64,000 bases of DNA from Corallococcus macrosporus. Its GTDB lineage: Bacteria > Myxococcota > Myxococcia > Myxococcales > Myxococcaceae. The stretch spans positions 372,001 to 436,000 of the forward strand of contig NZ_JAFIMU010000002.1 of NCBI RefSeq assembly GCF_017302985.1, in the 5' to 3' direction. The number at the start of each line of letters is the position of its first letter. Positions within the stretch are counted from its first letter, which is position 1. Shown here piece after piece: positions 42,750 to 51,219 of this stretch. The notes under the pieces were generated by a model. It made no database searches and was not told where the DNA came from. It saw only the letters and a list, made by a program, of their open reading frames with translations. A program made the translations under genes and the position numbers.

Positions 42750-43484
42750 CTACTTCTCGGCGTTTTCCTTCGGCTCCTGCAGCGCTTCGATGGCGAAGAT
42801 GATGCGGTTGCACGAGGGGCACACGTCGGTGCCCAGCGAGGTGCGCAGCATGTTGTACATCTGCGGGGGCAGGTTCATGTTGCAGCCCTGGCAGGTGCCG
42901 GCCACCACGCCCACCATCGCGGGCAGCTTCTTCTTGCGGATGACCTCGTAGCGGCGGAGCAGGGTGGCGTCCACGTTCGCGGCGACTTCCGCGCGGCGCC
43001 CCTCCAGCTGCTTCACCTGGGACTCGGACTCGCCCAGCTTCCCGCGCAGCTCCGTCATCCGGCCCGACAGGCCCTGCTGCTTGGTGGCGTAGTCCGCCTC
43101 CTTGCCCTTGATGGCCTCGCGAGCCTGGCCCAGCTCCTTCACCTTCTCAGTCAGTGCCTCGGACTGGGTGAGGATGCCCTTCTTCGCGATGTCGATTTCG
43201 CGAGCGAGCGCCGAGTACTCACGGGTGGAGCGCTGGTCGGACAGGCGCGCTTCCCACTTCTTCACCTTGTCCTTCTCGTCCGTGATGTTCTGCTCGAGCA
43301 GGGCCTTCTGCTTCTCCAGGTCGGCCACGCGTGTCCGCTCTGCTTCGATGCCGTTGCGCGCGACCCCCAGCTCCCGCTCCAGCTCGGAAATCTGGCGGGG
43401 ATGCACATCCGCCGCCTTCCGGAGCGAGGCGACCTCGAGGTCCACCTTCTGCAGCTCCGCCAAGGCCTTCAGTTTCTCCCGCAA
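42750..43484 (-). CDS. Zinc-ribbon protein with an N-terminal coiled coil (C4-type, CT398-like)
   Basis: 244 residues. A long coiled coil (about 5-190, LREKLKALAELQKVDLEVASLRKAADVHP) ends in a C4 zinc ribbon: GTCQGCNMNLPP and VCPSCNRIIF, two CxxC pairs. This combination is known as DUF164/CT398; its role in bacteria is poorly known, with links to flagellar sigma factors and to secretion chaperones in some species. TTG 43484 was chosen because GGGAGG lies seven bases upstream; the longer frame adds residues that do not look like protein. It lies 31 bp upstream of the RNase HI gene on the same strand, so the two may form an operon. Confidence 0.82.
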   Translation of the reverse strand: MREKLKALAELQKVDLEVASLRKAADVHPRQISELERELGVARNGIEAERTRVADLEKQKALLEQNITDEKDKVKKWEARLSDQRSTREYSALAREIDIAKKGILTQSEALTEKVKELGQAREAIKGKEADYATKQQGLSGRMTELRGKLGESESQVKQLEGRRAEVAANVDATLLRRYEVIRKKKLPAMVGVVAGTCQGCNMNLPPQMYNMLRTSLGTDVCPSCNRIIFAIEALQEPKENAEK

Positions 43485-43644
43485 GTTGCTGCCTCCCACA
43501 CGGCCGCACCGACGCGCGGCTCGGCTCTTGTACCAACAAGGGTGCTGGGGTTCCAACGCGTAAATGGGGAAGGCTCCATCCCCCTGTTCCCCGCCTGCCC
43601 CTTGAGCGTTTGAATCCGCTTCACGCACCCGTTAGACGGGACGC

Positions 43645-44448
43645 GTGTCCAGCCTCCGCCTCCGCCCCCTCCTGGCCCCCGCGCTCCTCCTCGCCGCCAC
43701 GGCCTGCCGCGAGTCGCCGCCCCCGCCCGCTCCCTCGGCCACGCCCCCTCCCGCCGCTGCCGCACCGCGCCCCACCGGGCCGGTGAAGTGGGGCGAAATC
43801 GAGGGCCGGGTGCTCCTCACGGGAACTCCTCCCCAGACCCCCAGCGCGCCGACCTCCGCCACTGTCGCCAGCGTGTGCGGCGACCAGGCGGAGGACCGCT
43901 CGCTCGTGGTGGGAGGCGAGGGTGCCCTGGTCCACGCCGTCGTCTCGCTCCAGGACGGCGCGGCGCTGCCCGCCCCGGAGACGCCCGCGCCGCAGCCGGT
44001 GCTGGACCAGAAGCAGTGCCACTACGAACCTCCCTCGCTCGCGGCGAGGGCCGGCACCGAGCTGCTGCTGCGCAACTCCGACCCGCTGGTGCACAACGTG
44101 CGCGCCCAGGCCGGGACCAACCGTTCCGTTTTCAACGTGGCCATGCCCCTGGAGGGCATGACCCTGCGCCGCCCCCTGCCCGCCGAACCCGGCACCGTCC
44201 AGGTCCGCTGCGACGTGCACCCCTGGATGCGCGCCGTGGTCCGCACCTTCGACCATCCGTACTTCACCACCACCGCCGCGGACGGCCGCTTCCGGATGCG
44301 CGTGCCCGAAGGGGCCCACACGCTCGTCTTCTGGCACGACCGGCTGCCGGTAGCCTCCCGCACCGTCACCGTCCGCGCGGGGGAAACAGTCCAGGTCGAT
44401 CAGACCTGGGGCGTGGATGCGCTGCGTCAGGCGGGCTCGGGAAAGTAG
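43645..44448 (+). CDS. Lipoprotein with a cupredoxin-like copper site
   Basis: 267 residues. Lipobox TAC (Cys21), then a Pro/Ala linker. About residues 45-200 form a beta-rich domain: VKWGEIEGRVLLTG, LLLRNSDPLVHNVRA and VQVRCDVHPWMRAVV. The His in LVHN, with Cys, His and Met in RCDVHPWM, are arranged like the His-Cys-His-Met ligands of type 1 copper proteins. A second beta part (about 210-260) with DGRFRMRVPEGAHTLVFWHDR looks like a carboxypeptidase-regulatory-like domain. It would be lipid-anchored and could bind copper in electron transfer; this is inferred. GTG start. Divergent from the zinc-ribbon gene. Confidence 0.8.
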   Translation: MSSLRLRPLLAPALLLAATACRESPPPPAPSATPPPAAAAPRPTGPVKWGEIEGRVLLTGTPPQTPSAPTSATVASVCGDQAEDRSLVVGGEGALVHAVVSLQDGAALPAPETPAPQPVLDQKQCHYEPPSLAARAGTELLLRNSDPLVHNVRAQAGTNRSVFNVAMPLEGMTLRRPLPAEPGTVQVRCDVHPWMRAVVRTFDHPYFTTTAADGRFRMRVPEGAHTLVFWHDRLPVASRTVTVRAGETVQVDQTWGVDALRQAGSGK

Positions 44449-44608
44449 GGCGTCCCTGACACGGCTGTCGCGTCGGGCACCGGTGGAACGAAATCACCGG
44501 CCTGGGGTTCCGTATAAGTGCCGGGAAGCACGCCCCTTGTTCAGACTTCTGTCTTGGTGGCAAAATTGCTTTAGCGGAAGCCAACACTTCCGCCCGAGGG
44601 GGACCGTC

Positions 44609-44794
44609 ATGCACCAGTCGAGGAAGCAACCCACGCTGTCCGCGGAGGCCGACCGCCTGCCCCTGGGGTCCCGCCGCAAGGGTGCCCGTCCGGTGGGCAT
44701 GCAGGAGATGGGGCCCAATCTCTACGAGAAGATCCAAAGCGCGCTCACCGAGCTGTCGCTGGTGTCGTCGCACGAGCGCCTGAGCGGCACCTGA
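44609..44794 (+). CDS. Small basic protein of unknown function
   Basis: 61 residues from ATG 44609, after CGAGGGGGACC. The N-terminal half is basic (MHQSRKQPTLSAEADRLPLGSRRKGARP), while the second half is a helix-like MGPNLYEKIQSALTELSLVSSHERL. No membrane segment. Base composition at codon third positions is like neighbouring genes, which supports it being real. No family recognised. Confidence 0.55.
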   Translation: MHQSRKQPTLSAEADRLPLGSRRKGARPVGMQEMGPNLYEKIQSALTELSLVSSHERLSGT

Positions 44795-44892
44795 GGTGAC
44801 GTCCCGGAGCGGTGCGGGCCCCTGCCGAGGGGTCCCCGTTCCGGGCGGGTCGTTCCAGCCCCCGAGCGAACCCGGGCGCGGCGGAAAACGGC

Positions 44893-44925
44893 AAAAGGGC
44901 CCGCCCGAGCAGCTCGGGGGGCCCT
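44893..44925 (-). terminator. Intrinsic terminator of the FYDLN-type gene
   Basis: On the minus strand GGGCCCCCCGAG and CTCGGGCGGGCCC form a GC-rich stem with a three-base loop, directly followed by TTTT and a second T-rich tract. It lies 25 bp past the stop of the gene ending at 44951. Confidence 0.8.
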
Positions 44926-44950
44926 GAATCCTTCAACCCGGGGTGAAACC

Positions 44951-45244
44951 CTAGATGTCGTCGTCCTCGGCGGGCTCGGCGCCGGCCTCGGCGTCCTCGT
45001 CATCCCCGAAGGAGTCGAGGTTCTCCTCGTCCTCCTCGGCGGCCGGCGTCTCCTCGGGCTCGGGCTCGATGACCTTCGGAGCCGCGGCCAGGCGGCCACG
45101 CCGGCCCTCGGCGGGCTTGGCGACCACGTTCTCCCGCTGATCCGCCCCGCACTTGGGGCAGATGGGGTCCGGCTTCTTCATGTCGTAGAACTTCGTCCCG
45201 CACTTGAAGCACGTGTGCTTGGTCCCGAGATCCTTCGCCGGCAT
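44951..45244 (-). CDS. FYDLN-type zinc-ribbon protein with acidic tail (TIGR02300-like)
   Basis: 97 residues from ATG 45244. It opens with [36 protein letters not shown], where two CxxC pairs surround an FYDM (usually FYDLN) sequence, the signature of this small family. The rest is very acidic ([16 protein letters not shown]). Likely a small cytoplasmic zinc protein; function unknown in the family. Its own terminator follows. Divergent from the ZnR-GYF gene with 140 bp between. Confidence 0.85.
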   Translation of the reverse strand: MPAKDLGTKHTCFKCGTKFYDMKKPDPICPKCGADQRENVVAKPAEGRRGRLAAAPKVIEPEPEETPAAEEDEENLDSFGDDEDAEAGAEPAEDDDI

Positions 45245-45384
45245 GCGCCACCCTCGTAGAGCCTGGAGTGAAACAGAGGGCGGCTGAATAGTTGGGCCGA
45301 AGAACAGAGTCAACCGTGTGTTTGCGCGGGAGATTTCTGGCGGTAGCATCCCCGCCGGTTTCCCCCGAGAGCCGGACGCCCCCT

Positions 45385-46662
45385 TTGAACTTCACCTGCG
45401 ACAATTGCCAGAAGCGGTACTCCATTGCGGACGAGAAGGTCCGCGGCAAGACGGTCAAGGTCCGTTGCAAGAACTGCCAGAACGTCATCACCGTGGAAGG
45501 GCCCGCCGAGGAGGAGAGCACCCGCGTGGTGTCGCTCGCCGACGTGGAGCGCATCCGGGCCCAGGAGCGTTCGTTGGCGGGGGGTGGCGCCGCCGCCGCG
45601 CCTGCGCCCGCTCCGGCACCGGTGGCCGCCGCGGCAGCACCTGCGCCGCTCGCCCGACCTCCTGTGTCGGCTCCCCAGACGCCCTGGGACGATGAGCCCA
45701 CCCGCACCGCGCCTCCCCGCCAGACGGCCGGGGCGCCGTGGTTCGTGATGGTGCGCAACAAGCAGGAGGGCCCGCTGGACGAGGCGGCCGTGGCCGAGTG
45801 GATGGCCGCGGGCACCATCAGCGCGCGCAGCTTCTTCTGGCGCCAGGGCATGCCGGACTGGAAGCGCGGTTCGGACATCCCGGAGCTGGCCGCGCTGCTC
45901 GCGCCCGCCGCGCCGCCGGAGCCGCCGCCTCCGCCCCCCGAGCCGCCGCCGGTGGCCGTGGCGCCTCCGCCGCCCGCGCGCGCCGCGCCGCCCGCCCGCC
46001 GCGAGCCGGAGCCCCAGCAGCCCTTCTACGCGGAGAACGAGCCCGGTCCCTCCGAGGACGACAACGGCAACTTCGAGCGCGACGGCGACGAGGACGAGGG
46101 CACGCTCTTCGGCAACAACCGTCAGGCGTCCGCCCCGGTGCCCACGCCTGCGCCGCGCCGTGCGGTGGCTGCGCCCGTGGACGAGGCGCCCGCGGCGAGC
46201 GGCGCGCCCCTCAACGAGCTGTTCTCCGACCTGGACCTGCCCGGCAACCGGGGCGAGGCCTCGGACGAGGAGGACGCCGGTCAGGACGAGACGCGAGAGG
46301 ATCCGCGTGGCGACGAGGAAGAAGAGGACGCGCGCCAGGTGGACTCGAAGGCCGCGCGCAAGCGTCCGGTGGTGCCCGCGCGCCGTGGCAGCCCGCTGAA
46401 GGTGGTGGCGCTGGTGCTGCTGCTGCTCATCGTCCTGCCGGCGGTGGCGCTGTTCGGCCTGTCGGCGGCGGGCATGCTGCCTCCCGCCCTGGCGGACATG
46501 GTCAACAAGGTGACCGGCAAGGCGCCGCCGCCGCCCGTGGTTCCGGCTCCGGCGCAGCGTCAGGCCGCTCCCGCGCCGGAGGCCGCCGAGCCCGCCGCGC
46601 CTCCGCAGGGCGCCGCGGCGCAGGGTGAGCCCTTGGCTCCGGCGGAAGGCTCCACGCCGTAG
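45385..46662 (+). CDS. Zinc-ribbon, GYF-domain, transmembrane protein (GltJ-like architecture)
   Basis: 425 residues. The N-terminal MJ0042-type zinc ribbon has [34 protein letters not shown] linker follows, then a GYF_2-type domain (about 120-175, [23 protein letters not shown] and [16 protein letters not shown]). A long acidic, Pro-rich stretch comes next, one transmembrane helix (about 355-375, [19 protein letters not shown]), and an Ala/Pro-rich outer tail. This order is that of the myxobacterial gliding protein GltJ, but this protein is shorter and lacks a TonB-like end. TTG 45385 fits the zinc ribbon start. No Glt/Agl genes are nearby. Probably an adaptor at the cytoplasmic face. Confidence 0.8.
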   Translation: MNFTCDNCQKRYSIADEKVRGKTVKVRCKNCQNVITVEGPAEEESTRVVSLADVERIRAQERSLAGGGAAAAPAPAPAPVAAAAAPAPLARPPVSAPQTPWDDEPTRTAPPRQTAGAPWFVMVRNKQEGPLDEAAVAEWMAAGTISARSFFWRQGMPDWKRGSDIPELAALLAPAAPPEPPPPPPEPPPVAVAPPPPARAAPPARREPEPQQPFYAENEPGPSEDDNGNFERDGDEDEGTLFGNNRQASAPVPTPAPRRAVAAPVDEAPAASGAPLNELFSDLDLPGNRGEASDEEDAGQDETREDPRGDEEEEDARQVDSKAARKRPVVPARRGSPLKVVALVLLLLIVLPAVALFGLSAAGMLPPALADMVNKVTGKAPPPPVVPAPAQRQAAPAPEAAEPAAPPQGAAAQGEPLAPAEGSTP

Positions 46663-46938
46663 ACGCTTGGCTGAAGGTGGGCCTGCTTTCCGCGTCATGC
46701 GGCGGGCAGGCCCTCCCACCGCGTCCTGTTCCGGCCGGCGGACCCGGCACGTCGAGCAGGGCGCTCCCGTTCCCGCAGCCGGGTGGAAGGTGCACCGCGC
46801 GGACGCATCAGCTGCGCGCGCGGGATGCGCCCTGTCCCGGCCCGTCGACGAGGACGCATTGGCGCAGAGGTCGGTGCGTCGCCGCATCAGGCGTGCGCAC
46901 CGGCTGCGCGTTCGATGCGTCGAACCGGAGGCTCCAGC

Positions 46939-47199
46939 TCAGAGGTCGAAGTCGCCTGACGGAGGCTTCTTGCCGCGCATCGCGCGTTCCCTCGCGGCGC
47001 GGACGTCGGAGCGCAGGGACTCGGTGGCTTCGGCGTCCACCGTTCCTGACTCCAGGTCCACGACGTCGCCTTCGCGCACGCCGGAGGGCAGGGTGCTCAG
47101 GGCGCGCGTCACCTGCTGGCCGTCCACCACCAGCACGGCGACGTCGTCCTCGATGCGGTCCACCGTGGCCCTGGACCGGGGCTTCGCCTTCTTCGTCAC
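46939..47199 (-). CDS. DUF3006-domain protein
   Basis: 86 residues. RATVDRIEDDVAVLVVDGQQVTRALSTLPSGVREGDVVDLESG is the DUF3006 pattern, a small beta-barrel often found beside ComEC-like or metallo-beta-lactamase proteins. The GTG start (47199) overlaps the TGA of the upstream MBL-fold gene (GTGA). Cytoplasmic, no signal peptide. Third gene of the operon. Confidence 0.8.
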   Translation of the reverse strand: MTKKAKPRSRATVDRIEDDVAVLVVDGQQVTRALSTLPSGVREGDVVDLESGTVDAEATESLRSDVRAARERAMRGKKPPSGDFDL

Positions 47200-48569
47200 G
47201 GGTCGCAGTCTCCCGCGGGCCTGCGGCCCGACTTCATCGCTTCGTCGCGAGTGCTCCACGTGAGCATGTTCTCCGGGTTGATGAGCTTCACGGCCCGGCA
47301 GCTGGCCTTGTGGAAGATGGGCTTGTGCCTGCTCGCGCGGTAGCCGCCCATGGAGGAGCTGGCCGACGAGCGCACCGCCTTCTCCGGCGCCTCCGTCCGC
47401 GTGCCCTTGCGCGCGACGGGCAGGTCATCCACGTCCATCACGTTGCTGGCGCGGGCCGAGCTGTTTCGCGGCGCTTCGACGACGCGCGCGGGCTCCGTCC
47501 GGACGGCGGGCGGCGGCTCGGTGGGCGGCGGCTTCACCGCCACGGGCGCGGGCTTCGCCGTCCGCACCAGCGCCGGACGCGGATCCAACCCCGGGAAGAT
47601 GCGCCGCGTGGAGGAGGGCTCTCCCGGTGAAGGACGCTGGAGCGAGAGCTCGAACTGCTTGCCGTCGCTCACCGCGTGCACTTCGCCATTCACATCCGTG
47701 CGGAACGCCTTCGCGTCCACGCCGCGCAGCCTCGCGAGGAGCTCCTTCACCTTCGGGTTCTTGCCCAGGCCGTCATCCCCGCTGAGCACCGCCGCCTGGG
47801 GCCGCACCTCCTCCAGGTACGCCTGCGAGTTCGCCCCCTCCACGCCGGGCGAGGCGACCTTCAGCAGCGTGGCGGAGGACAGCAGCCCGCGCTCCAGGAG
47901 CTGGGTTTCCGTCTCACCGCGCGCGCCACCCGCGAAGATGACCGACGTGTCGTCGTACGTCAGCCGCAGCACGATGGAGTTCGCCGCGTTGCGACCCTCC
48001 GCGTCCGAGGCTCCCTTCAGGAGCGGCTCCGCGGGCGCACGAGGCCAGAGCACCGTGAGGTTCACCCCGTCCTCCAGCTTCAGCCGGACCAGCTCCTTGG
48101 GCGTGGACGACGATGGCGCGGGCGAGAAGATCGACACCCCTCGCGACCCCAGGGCCGTCAGCAGCGCGTCATAGGTCTTCGACGTGTCCGGCAGCTGCGG
48201 CTCCATCAACCGCCGCGCCCCCACGCGCTTGAGCACCGCCTCCAGCGCGCCGTGGTGCTTCGGATCCGGCTGCGTGAGGACCACCAGGTCCAGCTCCCGG
48301 CGCAGCAGCTCCGGCAGCCGGTTCACCAGGTGCGACTCGGCGGACGCGGGCCCCGAGTCCACCAGCACCGTGTTGCCCTTGGGCGTGACGATGAGCGCGG
48401 CATCCCCCGCGCCCACGTCGAAGAAGTAGACGTGGAGCTTCCCGTCCGGCGCGCCGCCGAAGTAGCGCGACTTCTCCGGGGCCGCTGGGGCGGGCGGCGC
48501 GGACGGCTGCTGCTGGCAGGCCAGGGAGGCGAGCAGCAGCCCCACTCCCAGCGCGATGCGGGCCTTCAT
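47196..48569 (-). CDS. ComEC/Rec2-like MBL-fold lipoprotein with lost metal site (pseudoenzyme)
   Basis: 457 residues. Lipobox LAC, Cys18. The MBL-fold domain (about 45-290) runs parallel to the next gene's product. Where that has [11 protein letters not shown], this one has TQPDPKHHGAL: the HxHxDH metal ligands are gone. Other pieces are also changed (GDSE becomes AGGA, AHHG becomes ASPG). A Pro/Arg-rich linker follows. The C-terminal 48 residues (YRASRHKPIFHKASCRAV...GDCDP) are a small Ada-like cysteine module also at the end of the neighbour. It is thus a non-catalytic paralogue. Start overlaps the neighbour's stop (ATGA). Confidence 0.85.
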   Translation of the reverse strand: MKARIALGVGLLLASLACQQQPSAPPAPAAPEKSRYFGGAPDGKLHVYFFDVGAGDAALIVTPKGNTVLVDSGPASAESHLVNRLPELLRRELDLVVLTQPDPKHHGALEAVLKRVGARRLMEPQLPDTSKTYDALLTALGSRGVSIFSPAPSSSTPKELVRLKLEDGVNLTVLWPRAPAEPLLKGASDAEGRNAANSIVLRLTYDDTSVIFAGGARGETETQLLERGLLSSATLLKVASPGVEGANSQAYLEEVRPQAAVLSGDDGLGKNPKVKELLARLRGVDAKAFRTDVNGEVHAVSDGKQFELSLQRPSPGEPSSTRRIFPGLDPRPALVRTAKPAPVAVKPPPTEPPPAVRTEPARVVEAPRNSSARASNVMDVDDLPVARKGTRTEAPEKAVRSSASSSMGGYRASRHKPIFHKASCRAVKLINPENMLTWSTRDEAMKSGRRPAGDCDP

Positions 48570-49795
48570 GGATGACAGTCCTCGGCGGGGCGGCGCTCAC
48601 GCAGGGCGTCGGCGCGGCTGGAGTAGACGGTGCGCTCGTTCTTCGAGCGCTTCAAGGTCGAGCAGCTCTCGCGGTGGAACACCTTGCTGCCCTTCAGCGA
48701 CACGTAGCGCTCACCCGTGGCCGAGGGCGCCGCGGGCTCCGCCTGCGTCCGGGGCCGTGACGCGCCGGGCTCCGGTTCCTTCTCCCCGGAGCGGCCGGAG
48801 CGGCCGTGGGGCGTGGGCTCGATGGGGCCCAGCGCCACCGGGCTCCCCGCGCGCTGCGTGCCGGACAGGCTCACGGCCCCGGCGGTGCCCTTCGCCGAGC
48901 GCAGCGTCACCGTCGTGCCGTCGCTCACCGCCATCACCTCGCCGTCCTGGTCGGTGCGGAAGGTGCGCGTGCGCACGTCCTTCAGCCGGCCCAGGACCTC
49001 CGGGCTCGGGTGGCCGTAGTCGTTGCCCACGCCGCAGGAGATGACCGCCGCCTGCGGCTTCACGCGCTCCAGGAAGGCCGCGGTGGAGGAGTGCTTGCCG
49101 CCGTGGTGCGCCACCTTCAGCACCGTGGCCGTGAGGTCCACGGGCTTTTGCAGCAGCAGCTCCTCCGTGGGCGGCTCCGAGTCCCCCGTGAAGAGGAACG
49201 CCGTCTTCCCATACGTCAGCTTGGTGACGATGGAGTTCGCGTTCGCGTCCGAGCGCGTGTCCGCGAGGAACGTCTCCTGGGGCACGCGCGGCCAGAGCAC
49301 CGTGAGCGCCACGCCTTCGCCCAGCCCCACGGTGAGCAGTGTCTGGGGCGAGGCCGGGTTGGGCTCCGGGCTCATCACCTGGCCCACCTCCTTGCCCACG
49401 AAGTCCAGCAGGTCGCGGTACGCCTCGCTCGGGTGGTCGAAGCCCGGGTCCATGAAGCGCTTCGCGCCCACCGCCTTCACCGCCGCGCGCAGCCCGCCCA
49501 GGTGGTCCAGGTGCGGGTGGGTGAGGATGACCAGGTCCAGCGGCCCCTTCACCAATTCGCGCAGCCGCGCCGCCAGCCGCGTGCCGGCCTCCGGGGGCCC
49601 GCCGTCGATGAGCACCGTCTTGCCCGTGGGCGACACGATGAGCGCCGCGTCCCCCTGGCCCACGTCGAGGAAGTAGACCGTGAGCCGGCCCGGAGCGGGG
49701 GAGGGGAGGCCCGAGGCGGCCGGAGCCGCCGCGTGGCCGGGCACCGCCGCGAGGACGAGGACAAGGAGTGCGAGCAGCCGCGCGAAGACCTTCAC
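48566..49795 (-). CDS. ComEC/Rec2-like MBL-fold hydrolase, exported
   Basis: 409 residues. Signal peptide (about 1-22, HAAA). A complete MBL-fold: [35 protein letters not shown] (H-x-H-x-D-H), [11 protein letters not shown] and [11 protein letters not shown]. In ComEC the same fold is the nuclease-like part of a DNA-uptake channel; here it stands alone in the envelope with no ComEC membrane part in the window. After a Pro/Arg/Ser linker, the end holds [26 protein letters not shown] and EDCHP, an Ada-like cysteine segment. GTG 49795 chosen. First gene of a three-gene operon; head-to-head with deoC. Confidence 0.88.
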   Translation of the reverse strand: MKVFARLLALLVLVLAAVPGHAAAPAASGLPSPAPGRLTVYFLDVGQGDAALIVSPTGKTVLIDGGPPEAGTRLAARLRELVKGPLDLVILTHPHLDHLGGLRAAVKAVGAKRFMDPGFDHPSEAYRDLLDFVGKEVGQVMSPEPNPASPQTLLTVGLGEGVALTVLWPRVPQETFLADTRSDANANSIVTKLTYGKTAFLFTGDSEPPTEELLLQKPVDLTATVLKVAHHGGKHSSTAAFLERVKPQAAVISCGVGNDYGHPSPEVLGRLKDVRTRTFRTDQDGEVMAVSDGTTVTLRSAKGTAGAVSLSGTQRAGSPVALGPIEPTPHGRSGRSGEKEPEPGASRPRTQAEPAAPSATGERYVSLKGSKVFHRESCSTLKRSKNERTVYSSRADALRERRPAEDCHP

Positions 49796-49907
49796 GGGTT
49801 GGAACTCTACAGCCCCGCTCCCCTTCGCGGCACCCCGTGCGTTGCCGGGCGCGCAGTCCGCCCGCGAGCGCTTCCCCGAGCGCCGGGAGTGGGCTAAGGG
49901 GCGCCCC

Positions 49908-50765
49908 ATGCCGTCCGACGCCGAAGCCTTCTTCACCGTCCTGGAAGAGCTGGTCGACCAGGCCCGCCACCGTCTGCACGCCTGGAAGGTCCAGCAGGAA
50001 GCGGTGCCCGCGCCCGCCGCCGTGCTGAACGCCGAGCCTCCGCGTCCTCCTGGCGTGAAGACCGCCACCGCGCGCGTGGATCCGGCCACCCTCCAGAAGG
50101 CCACGGACCTGGCGCCGTACATCGACCACACGCTGCTCAAGCCCGAGGCTCGCGCCGAGGACGTGGTGCGCGTGGCGGAAGAGGCCCGCCAGTACGGCTT
50201 CGCCACCGTGTGCGTGAACAGCTGCCACGTGGCCACCGCCGCGCGCGTGCTGGCCGGTTCGTCCGCCGTGCCCATCGCCGTGGTGGGCTTCCCGCTGGGC
50301 GCCGCGCTGTCGTCCGCGAAGGCCTTCGAGGCGCGCGAGGCCATCCGCGCGGGGGCCCGCGAAATCGACATGGTGATCAACCTGGGCGCGCTCAAGGCGC
50401 ACGACTACCAGCGCGTGCACCAGGACATCGCCGAGGTGGTGCAGGCCAGCCACCCGCTGCCCGTGAAGGTCATCCTGGAGACGGGCCACCTCACGGACGA
50501 GGAGAAGGTCATCGCGTGCGCGCTGTCCAAGGCCGCGGGCGCCGCGTTCGTGAAGACGTCCACCGGCTTCGGGCCCGGCGGCGCCACGGTGAAGGACATC
50601 GAGCTCATGCGCGCGGTGGTGGGGGACGAGGTGGGCGTGAAGGCCTCCGGGGGCGTGCGCTCCGCGGAGGACGCCGTGAAGCTGATCCGCGCGGGCGCCA
50701 ACCGCCTGGGCGCCTCCGCGTCCGTGGCCATCGTCACCGGGCAGATCTCCACCGCGCAGTACTGA
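49908..50765 (+). CDS. deoC: Deoxyribose-phosphate aldolase
   Basis: 285 residues. Catalytic core (about 70-285): [37 protein letters not shown], the Schiff-base lysine in [16 protein letters not shown], and the second lysine in [15 protein letters not shown]. It splits 2-deoxyribose-5-phosphate to glyceraldehyde-3-phosphate and acetaldehyde, the last step of deoxynucleoside catabolism. The first 65 residues ([27 protein letters not shown]) are a helical extension beyond the family's usual start. An internal GTG near 50077 is possible. The thymidine-phosphorylase-like and cytidine deaminase genes lie 9-13 kb away on the same strand. Confidence 0.93.
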   Translation: MPSDAEAFFTVLEELVDQARHRLHAWKVQQEAVPAPAAVLNAEPPRPPGVKTATARVDPATLQKATDLAPYIDHTLLKPEARAEDVVRVAEEARQYGFATVCVNSCHVATAARVLAGSSAVPIAVVGFPLGAALSSAKAFEAREAIRAGAREIDMVINLGALKAHDYQRVHQDIAEVVQASHPLPVKVILETGHLTDEEKVIACALSKAAGAAFVKTSTGFGPGGATVKDIELMRAVVGDEVGVKASGGVRSAEDAVKLIRAGANRLGASASVAIVTGQISTAQY

Positions 50766-50788
50766 CCCTCTTTTCCGGAGCACGCACC

Positions 50789-51184
50789 GTGACCCCGAAG
50801 CAGCGAGAGGACTTCCTCCAGCAGTTGCTCGCGCTCCACGCGGAGCTGAGCGGGAAGACGCCCCTGCGCATCGAGCCCAACCGCACCGACGAGGCGCGCG
50901 TGGGCGGCGACGAGGACGAGCAGCCCCTCAACGAGATGATGCAGACCATCGCGTCCAGCCGGAACCGCAACACCGACGGCACGCTGGCGCGCGTGGTGAA
51001 GGCGCTGGGCAAGCTGCGCGAGGACCCGGACTCCTTCGGCGAGTGCGAGGAGTGCGGCGACGAGATTCCGCTGGGCCGGCTCAAGGCCATGCCCTACGCG
51101 GAGTTCTGCGTCGCCTGTCAGAACAACAAGGACGGCCCCAAGGGGCCGGTGCGCCGCAAGCACCTCACCGACTACAAGGGCTGA
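50789..51184 (+). CDS. DksA/TraR-type zinc-finger protein
   Basis: 131 residues. An N-terminal coiled coil (about 1-70, KQREDFLQQLLALHAELSG) precedes a zinc finger FGECEECGDEIPLGRLKAMPYAEFCVACQ with two CxxC pairs. DksA-like proteins insert a coiled-coil tip in the RNA polymerase channel and alter promoter choice, usually with ppGpp. At the end is a Lys/Arg stretch. The GTG follows GGAG. It begins 23 bp after deoC and may be cotranscribed with it. Confidence 0.88.
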   Translation: MTPKQREDFLQQLLALHAELSGKTPLRIEPNRTDEARVGGDEDEQPLNEMMQTIASSRNRNTDGTLARVVKALGKLREDPDSFGECEECGDEIPLGRLKAMPYAEFCVACQNNKDGPKGPVRRKHLTDYKG

Positions 51185-51219
51185 GAGCAGCCCCTTCTCC
51201 AACCACGAGGCAACGCGCG

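Noticed and set aside
43490-43565. Possible tRNA at ACGCGCGGCTCGGCTCTTGTACC
   Set aside because: No paired acceptor stem and no T-arm; it is the promoter gap between divergent genes.
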